Positions 57,261 through 64,000 of a stretch of DNA of 64,000 nucleotides are shown one piece after another. The translations under genes and the position numbers were made by a program. Below the pieces are notes generated by a model. The model was not told where the DNA came from, did not search any database, and saw only the letters and a program-made list of their open reading frames with translations. Source of the DNA: Bostrychus sinensis (Eukaryota > Chordata > Actinopteri > Gobiiformes > Eleotridae); contig CM036253.1 in NCBI GenBank assembly GCA_020698575.1, positions 2,739,273-2,803,272 of the forward strand, in the 5' to 3' direction. Within the stretch, counting starts at the first letter, position 1. Every line of letters begins with the position of its first letter.

Positions 57261-57425
57261 AGCACCTTCCTCAGCTCCAGCAGGGATCTGTGGGTGTGTT
57301 TGTTTTGTTTAACTACTTTAGACCTGACTTTCTGCTGCCATGTTTATAAATCTCCATCATTTAAAACCTTTAGTAAATCAGAGACAAAATGAAGCTCTTT
57401 AGGGGGTACTAACTAAAAAAAAAAT
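57261..57425 (+). repeat. about 160-bp direct repeat, copy 2
   Basis: Matches 55539-55700 with only a few substitutions, for example GACCTGAC for AACCTGAC. Confidence 0.9.
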
Positions 57426-57739
57426 AATAATAATAATATATATATGTATATATATATATTTTTTATTATTCATCCATATCCATTCAGTTTATCTTTACGT
57501 TGTATTTAACACACACAAATATCATGGGTGAACAGGAACATGAGGAAGAGCGTGTCTTATTGAAAAAGAAAAAGAACAGACTACAACTTACAGCAAATCC
57601 ATCACAAATGAAATAACACTGTCCCAAAGTGAAATCCTAAAAACCCTGAACTAACCACGGCCTTTTACTTTCACAGTCATAGCATCCTCGTTTATCATTT
57701 GTTTACTGATTTCTATAACTTTCCAAAACCTTCTTCTTT

Positions 57740-58210
57740 AATAAGTTCTTAATCTGAATAATAGTTTTACAGGATTTGATGACATAATCTAACAAAGTCC
57801 ACAACCAAACACCAATAACAGAAAAACTCCTTTGTTTTAACAAAGTTTGTGAAAATGGCACACGAAAGTTCCCTTTCCTCCTGCTCTCTGTCTGTAATGA
57901 AAGTAAATATATTATAAATATGCTCCGGTACTAACCTTTTACTAATCTTCCACATAATTAACAAAATCTTTAAACAAACAGGATCTTTGAATTTCAAAAG
58001 CTGCGACTTAATAAAGAGACCATTTGTTCTTTGGGACTTTTGTGATTTATGATTCTTACAGCTTTCTCATGAAGCAAACTCAGACATTTAGTTTTACTGC
58101 TGCATGCGTTTCCTCACAGCTCAGTACAATCTGTGAAATATGTCGAGTATAAAAGATGTAAGGAGGCTTCATCTAAAACATGTTTAAGATTATGAAGGAT
58201 ACCAGTGCTT
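57740..58210 (-). mobile_element. degraded L2/Rex-like LINE fragment
   Basis: The minus-strand frame at 57767-57997 reads LKFKDPVCLKILLIMWKISK, RLVPEHIYNIF and an REQEERELSCAIFTNFVKTK segment. This matches the order of LINE C-terminal sequences (helix with MFK, LLP..I..LF, then RE...LR....F...). Stops are present upstream and downstream. Confidence 0.5.
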
Positions 58211-58464
58211 TTACTAATGTTTTTCTTCATTAAATTAAATTAAATTAAATTAAGAATCAAATTGAATTAACTGTAATTAAATATACATATAAATACATGT
58301 TTGAAAAGGAGTGGGTGAAGTATAAACTTATTTAGTCCCACCCCTTAATAACCATTCAACATAAATGACATTATATTAACTTCCCATTTCCTGAGTAAAT
58401 TAAACATAAGAAAATCTGTCGTCTTCTCCTGAACCCGCCCTGCATTATTTAAAATATACACATA

Positions 58465-58570
58465 CTGTATTTTCTGCAGTATAAGTGGCACTCACCAAAA
58501 AATACATAATGAAGAAGAAAAAAATGTATACAAGTCACAGTCACAGTAATAATACAGTGATAGAGTTTAT
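58465..58570 (+). mobile_element. end of a TA-flanked transposon of the 20532 family
   Basis: TACTGTATTTTCTGCAGTAT and AAGTGGCACTCACC resemble the left end at 20532. The partner end is not located. Confidence 0.45.
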
Positions 58571-58819
58571 AATAAAGGTTAGAGTTAAAAAGGTTTAAAA
58601 GCATACATAAGTTATAGAAATATAGTTAAAAATATAATTCATTTAGTAAGTAATGTGTTTAAAAACATTTTAAAAGCACCTGGTAATTAGTTAAAGATGT
58701 ACAGTATTTAATGCAGTCGATGGATTTTATTTAAGTTTATTTTGAAAATCCACAGGAAGTGCAATGCGAGTGTACTACTGTTACTGGTCTGTCTTTGTAT
58801 TAGCTTTACACATGTTGAA

Positions 58820-58827
58820 CCGGAAGT
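58820..58827 (+). promoter_or_regulatory. ETS-type site CCGGAAGT, possible promoter of the BED gene
   Basis: A perfect CCGGAAGT core, about 390 bases before a YY1-type site. Such pairs are common at TATA-less vertebrate promoters. No expression evidence is available, so the role is inferred. Confidence 0.4.
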
Positions 58828-59209
58828 CATGCTATAGTAAGTGCTAGCTTAACATCGAGAGAGAGACAGAGGAAAAAGAGAACATATCTAATTAGTTTTG
58901 AGGTGAAAACAAATGTGTGGACTGTTAGCTCGAGAGTCTGAAGTGGAGTTTTGTTTTACACACGTCTGGAGAGCGTATGGACGTTTTCTGCCCGACGACG
59001 GACCTGCAGCTAACGTTAAGTATTTTGACAGAAGTTCCAGTTGTTAGCTCCAGTTGTTAGTGTGGCACTGTAAGCTTCTGAAATCAACACACAAACCATA
59101 TATAACAGTAGTAATGCTTCTGAAGTGCCTTAGAGTGTAACATATGTCGAGCTAACGTAGTTTGAGCAGTTTATCAGTTGGTAAGAGTCAGACGCCACGT
59201 TTTGTTTCT

Positions 59210-59245
59210 AAGATGGCGGACGTAGATCGGTGGCGACCGCGGTAA
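59210..59245 (+). promoter_or_regulatory. YY1-type AAGATGGCGG element with 10-codon upstream ORF
   Basis: AAGATGGCGG fits the YY1 motif. Its ATG (59213) has A at -3 and G at +4, a strong start context, and opens a 10-codon frame MADVDRWRPR then TAA. A candidate donor TTG|GTAAGA at 59180/59181 lies just upstream, so whether the element is exonic is unclear. Confidence 0.4.
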
Positions 59246-60033
59246 CAGAGCTAAGTACTGTTAGAGTCTGGTGTGAGCTAAAATGAAGTAAGCTAAGTGC
59301 TGAGAGATGAATAAGAGTTATACACAAGCATGAGTTTATGGAGAAGACATGTTAACTGAAGTAAAAGTGTTGAGGACATGAGATCCGTGGGTCCAGAGCT
59401 AAGCTAAAGTGTACGTGTGTGGGTTTATACCAGTGCTAATTCAGTTACTGAGCTAGGACAAGAGCCTGTGTTCTTCACACATTAGATTCAGGTTAAAGCT
59501 TCAGTCTGCAACTGTGTGTGTAATGAGAATATTTACCAGATGAAATGTAAAACGCTTCATGTTCATTTCATTAGTGTAAAAGCAGTACAAGTATGGTAAA
59601 GGACATTGGTTTGAAATAGATTTAAGTGAATAAATACAATAGGAGTAATTCATAAGAGGTACAGACAATGATTAAAAACAGATTTGAAACAGTAGTTAAA
59701 AACATATAACACTGTTACTGTAGTTTCTGTGTTTGTTAACGGAGTAAAGTGCATATTGTGATTTGTCAGTCCATAAAGGTTATGTCATGTGTAAAACTGT
59801 ACTAAACTGTACCAGTGCTAGAACACAATGTGATGTTTTTGAGAGATACTGTTCCAGAGCTGTGTTCTATGTGTTTTGCCAGTTCTAGTATATTGTATGT
59901 GTTTATAGTACATGGTTATTCAAATGTAATACAGAGGTAATAAGTAGAAGAAGTGTAGTCAGTACGTGATGAGCGAGTCTGCAGAGTACGTGACCGAGTG
60001 CTGTTAATGACTGTATTCTTGTATCTTTTGCAG

Positions 60034-60483
60034 CTCTGCAAAAACTAAATATGTTGCACCGAGAGTGAGTTGGCCCATCATTTTCAGCTGTGTACCATTA
60101 GCATCCGCTGGCTAAGCGTGTGCTCACTGGACTTTGAGTTAAGTGAACTCAGTTTGCTAAGAAGACTGTTTCTCCTGCTCTCAGCCTGAGACCTGGAGAT
60201 TTGCAACAGTGAGGAGCTGAAAATCTGTAAGAAGCAACCCTTTTGAACGATGTTTTTGCCGGAGCGGGACCAGTGGACGTCACCGTGCCGCCATTCTGAG
60301 ACAGACAGTGAGGACCAGTGGACGTGACCGCGCTGCCATTCTGAGACAGACAGTGAGGACCAGTGGACGTGAATAAGAGATATTTAATGTTCTATGTGTT
60401 CATTTAAATCCCACAATAACAAGAGCAAACCTTCTGTTTTTACATTTTAAATTTGTACTTTTTCTACTGAGACTCCGAGAAAG
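60034..60483 (+). other. candidate untranslated exon of the BED-finger transcription unit
   Basis: A good acceptor (TTCTTGTATCTTTTGCAG) and a strong donor (AAG|GTAAGTG) bound 450 bases containing only short frames, among them MFLPERDQWTSPCRHSETDS at 60250. It contains the 45-bp repeat at 60268-60368. Inferred from splice signals only. Confidence 0.4.
60268..60368. repeat. 45-bp tandem repeat, 2.3 copies
   Basis: Copies start GACCAGTGGACGT at 60268, 60313 and 60358. The GCCGCCATTC part varies between the first two. Confidence 0.93.
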
Positions 60484-61538
60484 GTAAGTGCTCGTTTCAT
60501 TCATTTATTAATAAGCTCTAAAGTCAACAGAAGCCCACTTTAGCTGTATTTTATAAGAGTTGACATATTTGAAGACTTATTTTTGTGTGTTTTGAAGTAA
60601 TAAGTGCGTGGTATTTTGGTGTTTATTGCCACTGAAATGACTGTGTAAAGTCTGCTAGCTTCAGTGTCAGGTGAAGCTGCTCTGAGGGAATATTGGACAC
60701 AAAATGGCAAAGTCATTTTGGATTTGATTTCTCTAATATTGCGTAAAACTACCCACAGCCACTACATTATTGTTTAGCAGCTAAGTCATTTATTTGTATG
60801 GTTTTTGATTGTTTTATTGATGGAAGAAGTGAGTGTAAAACCTTGTATTTGACCTACAGCTAATGTTATTCACATCCATTTTAAAAGCAAATAAATGGAC
60901 ATTAGAATAAAGATATGTAAACTAGAATATAGAGTATTTAACAGGTAAGTTATTCATCTTTAATGATTGAGAGTTTGTTATTGTTCTATGTAAAGCCTTG
61001 TATGTGACGTACAGCTAACATTATTTACTCAAAAACGTATCCATGGCAGCCTTATAGTGCTAATAAAGCTAAAAGCGCATTTTCATAAAGAACTCTAAGC
61101 TTGGATAGATTAAAATTATATGTACAGTTATGTAAATATGGTTTGCCAAAGTCATTTGTGCTTCGTGATTTAGTTTAATAGATTCATTTTTAAAGCCACA
61201 ACTCAGTTTTCATTTGATTTTCTCAGGAGAATATTATAACACGTTTATGGCTGTTTTTAAAGTGGAATGATATTTTTTAGAGTTAAATGTCCAAAGTGCA
61301 CTAGGTCATGTTCAGGTTAATGGCAGTTTATTGAGTGATTATTAATGTGCAGTTTGTGTAAAATGGCGGCTGTTATAATGTGACTTTTGATTTTAAATGT
61401 GACTAATATCACATAAAAGCAGCACCAACCACAGTAAGTGTCTTTTAAACAGCTAACTTATTCATTCTATGCATTTTACATTAGGTATTGTTAAACCTAT
61501 ATCACATTTACTAACACTATTCTTACAAAGCACGTGTT

Positions 61539-61609
61539 ACATGGAGGATTTGTGATAAAGTGGACATTTGAATACAGAAATGTTAGCAGTGATATTTAAT
61601 GAAAATGTC
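61539..61609 (-). repeat. 71-bp inverted repeat, right arm
   Basis: An exact reverse complement of 56925-56995. It ends 61 bases before the BED-finger exon. Confidence 0.95.
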
Positions 61610-61670
61610 ACGTTTAAGCAAAATGTCAACCATTATTTATTTATTATTTCTTTACCCTCCTCTCTCTCAG

Positions 61671-61907
61671 GTTTTGCATTCTGATGAAGAAGAAGACACA
61701 AACGATGGTGGAAAGTCAGACAGAAGCAGAGAAAAGAATAAAACCAAAACTTTTGAAAGTGTGGGAGTATTTAAAAGAAAAAAGTCAACAAAGTCAGTTC
61801 TGTGTAGGCTGCAAAACAGAGCTGTCTTTTCACGAGAGTACAACGGCAACGCATGAGCACCTGAAACAAAAACACCCGGGAGCCGTGTCCACTTCTGATA
61901 CTCACAG
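61671..61907 (+). CDS. BED-type zinc-finger exon
   Basis: A long polypyrimidine acceptor (CCTCCTCTCTCTCAG) and a perfect donor CAG|GTAAGT bound 237 bases. The first ATG is at 61684. Residues 20-66 form a BED finger: aromatic signature KVWEY (W27, Y29), Cys40 and Cys43 in FCVGC, and His59 and His64 in THEHLKQKHP. BED fingers bind DNA and occur in hAT transposases and in the ZBED genes derived from them. If spliced to the acceptor at 62461 the frame gains RRRAGCRP and stops at 62484-62486, giving an 82-residue single-finger protein with no dimerisation domain. The true downstream exon may instead be elsewhere. The perfect splice sites and intact ligands argue for function; host gene versus hAT fossil is unresolved. 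Confidence 0.6.
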
Positions 61908-62279
61908 GTAAGTTTTTGCAAGTTAAGCTAACGAGGCACATTTAGCCTGTAACAGTAGTCTGAGCTGACAAATGTCGCATGCAGTCTGTAAATTGCAGAT
62001 TAATCAAAGCTTTTCTCTGTTGTTCACTCGCCACAAATATGGAAGTTTATTTAGTTGCTATTTAATGCTAATTTATAGCTAATATTTTCATTTTTTAACA
62101 TAACTCTGGGTTATGTTAAATATATAATATATCATATATCTTGGTGATTATGTTAACAATAGAATGTTGTTATGGTAGAAGGCTGATAATCAGGGATGTG
62201 AGCAGGTGTAATATGTACAGCAGTGTGGTGTTAGGTAAACACAAACACACAATTCATCATTTTAATTTAAAGCCAGTTT

Positions 62280-62395
62280 TATTTCTGTTTTAGTCCTGTT
62301 CTGGTTTTGGCTTAAATCAGACATTTCCCGGTTTAGGCACAGTTTGGTTCAGTCCTGGTTTGGTCCTGGTTTAGTTCTTGTCTTAACTTGTTGGA
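62280..62395. repeat. short degenerate CCTGGTTTAGT-like stretch
   Basis: Contains CAGTCCTGGTTTGGTCCTGG and TTTAGTCCTGTTCTGG, loosely the unit of the 11-bp satellite at 1-1046 and 21897-23660. Confidence 0.6.
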
Positions 62396-62461
62396 CCTAA
62401 ATGTCTCCCTCTGGTGGTGGGGGCTGGTATGTGTGGACTGAATTGTGTGTCTCTGTTGCAG

Positions 62462-62519
62462 ACGACGAGCCGGTTGTCGTCCCTAAAAGTGTCCGTCCCA
62501 CCCGAGTCCCAGTGTCCAG
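62462..62519 (+). other. start of a candidate exon interrupted by a hAT insertion
   Basis: The acceptor GTGTCTCTGTTGCAG precedes an open frame DDEPVVVPKSVRPTRVPVSS. Removing the hAT element and one target copy continues it as VLI then stop. The phase from the BED exon would use another frame (RRRAGCRP then stop), so the coding assignment is open. Confidence 0.35.
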
Positions 62520-63233
62520 TAGGGATGTCCCGATCCGATCACGTGATCGGAAATCGGGCCCGATCACGTGGTTTCAGACTCGATCGGAATCGGACGTTAC
62601 CTCCCGATCAGGACTCGGATATATATGTATATTTATTCTCATTACTTTTTATCAGATCTGTAGTTATGCGGTGGTACAGAGTGAGACCTCCTGACTCCAC
62701 ACAGAAACAGCAACGCGTGTGGCATGACATCACTTTGCTGCAGTGACACCTATTGGTTGAATGCCGCCAAGCGAAGCAAAACACGGAAGCAGCTTGAAGC
62801 TTGGGGCGCGAGTCTGTGGTGTGGAGGTATTTTAACGTGGATGACAACAATCTTGCGATTGCAAAGTGGGAGATATGCAAACTTGGGATTTCAAGAGGTG
62901 GCAAGGAAAAGGCTGCATTTAACACGACAAACCTGATACGGCACCTGAAAAACAAACACCCGACACAATACAACGACTTTACCCAGGCAACCCAGCCGAA
63001 GACGAGTCAGCCCACGCTGCAGGACGTTTTGAAGAAGAGAGAAAAAAATGTCCCATGACAGTGCGAAGGCGGAGGGCATCACAGCCAAGGTAGCGCAAAT
63101 GATTGATCTGTTTCTTTGCTCTTCATTTTTCTACTGTATTATAGAAGTATCGGATCGGGACTCGGTATCGGCCGATACTCAAAATCAAATGACTCGGACT
63201 CGGGGGCAAAAAAACCTGACCGGGACATCCCTA
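62520..63233 (+). mobile_element. young hAT element with perfect 8-bp duplication and BED-finger remnant
   Basis: TAGGGATGTCCCGATC at the left and GACCGGGACATCCCTA at the right are inverted. GTGTCCAG flanks both sides exactly (62512-62519 and 63234-63241). The frame at 62801-63058 encodes a transposase-type BED finger: RESVVWRYFN, ISRGGKEKAAFNTTNLIRHL, KNKHP. The first zinc Cys is replaced by Trp (AKWEICKLG). Frameshifts precede it and the catalytic domain is absent, so the element is non-autonomous. Confidence 0.92.
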
Positions 63234-63241
63234 GTGTCCAG

Positions 63242-64000
63242 CGTCCTCATCTGAGCTCCACCGCGCCGCCAACCATCTCATCCACTTTACACCTAACACT
63301 TTTTATTTACACACATTTTTACTCCGTTTGTTACGCTTCATTTAAGTTTTTTTGTGTTTGTTCGTTGCCAAGTTGTGGACAGACTCTTCCTCACAGAGAC
63401 GTGAATGTGGCTGATCTGGGACCAGCCTCAGAGTCACAGGAGTCGACCAAGAAGCTGCATCTCTGCAAACCTTTTATAACCACGCTTTCATAGTTTTAAC
63501 TCATTCATTCAATCATAGCTCTGTTTTCTCATCTGTCCATCTTTTAAAATCACTTTTATTTGGTTTGAAGGGGTTTCTCAGTTTGTCTCCCTCTGCTGGC
63601 AGCAGCTGGAGTTTTTAAATGAACCCTTAATGATCAAGGATTATTTTATTCTTTGTTTTTTGAGAACTTTTAAAGCAGAATTTGTAGCTTGTTGAGTGTG
63701 GCTGTGCTTTCTGCCCAGACCTGGACTCAGACTTAAAGATCTTCTAGTTCAGGGGTAAATGCTCTGCCGGGTGAGGGGAAGTAACATAAAACCAAAACCT
63801 TAAAGAGTCATTAAAAATGGACACAAAAGGAGAAATGTAGGGAACAAAAAAGTAACAAATCCTGTCCCTGAGAGGTCCAGAGTTACACATTTTAGTAAAA
63901 ATAATAAGGCAGTGGGCTTCAAGATGTAACTACATTTAAATTTAGTTTGAACCAAAGCAAGACAAAAGAAAAAAAAATCTCTCTGCCTTCTCTACTGTTC
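63242..64000. other. downstream stretch without supported gene
   Basis: The frame ending at 63493 (DLGPASESQESTKKLHLCKP region) is open but has no domain I recognise and no clear acceptor. No polyadenylation hexamer AATAAA was noted. Confidence 0.4.

Overview
The window looks like repeat-dominated nuclear DNA from a bony fish, probably a teleost. It holds C-terminal fragments of several LINE clades, many short DNA transposons with hAT-like or PIF/Harbinger-like ends, tRNA-derived SINE fragments, long minisatellites, and spliced protein-coding exons with canonical GT/AG borders. There are no bacterial features. A 25-N assembly gap sits at 30320-30344.

Layout. Positions 1-30000 contain no gene I can support. 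They are a patchwork of an 11-bp CTAAACCAGGA array (1-1046, recurring in the opposite orientation at 21897-23660), a 1.77-kb ACT/CCT trinucleotide tract (4127-5895), smaller satellites, and many transposon copies. Several of these have readable terminal inverted repeats and target-site duplications. One LINE fragment (14590-16030) is split by another element.

From 31676 to 53882 lies the 3' part of a plus-strand gene of the BPI/LBP/PLTP/CETP family of lipid-binding, two-barrel proteins. Six confident exons plus one weak 21-nt exon join with matching phases. They end in a stop codon followed 24 bases later by AATAAA. The 5' exons lie upstream, in the gap, or outside the window. Part of the expected C-terminal barrel was not found. 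Its introns are extraordinary: three successive introns are almost entirely three unrelated minisatellites (12-bp, 24-bp and 20-bp units), and the last large intron is filled by a LINE and a hAT-like element.

The standout observation is the 24-bp array at 31823-43007. Its unit is a copy of the exon/intron junction of the 171-nt exon it follows, so every repeat carries that exon's own 5' splice-site core, either AGA|GTGAGT or its GC form AGA|GCGAGT. Length divided by unit gives roughly 450 tandem donor-like sites directly downstream of the real donor. The GT/GC difference falls at a CpG.

From 53900 to 58500 there are an L1-like LINE end, an LTR-retroelement remnant, an L2-like LINE fragment, and one arm of a perfect 71-bp inverted repeat whose partner is at 61539. 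At 58800-62500 there is evidence for a second plus-strand transcription unit: promoter-like ETS and YY1 motifs, an untranslated exon, and a 237-nt exon encoding a BED zinc finger. Just downstream, a young hAT element with a perfect 8-bp target duplication is inserted, and it carries its own decayed BED finger.
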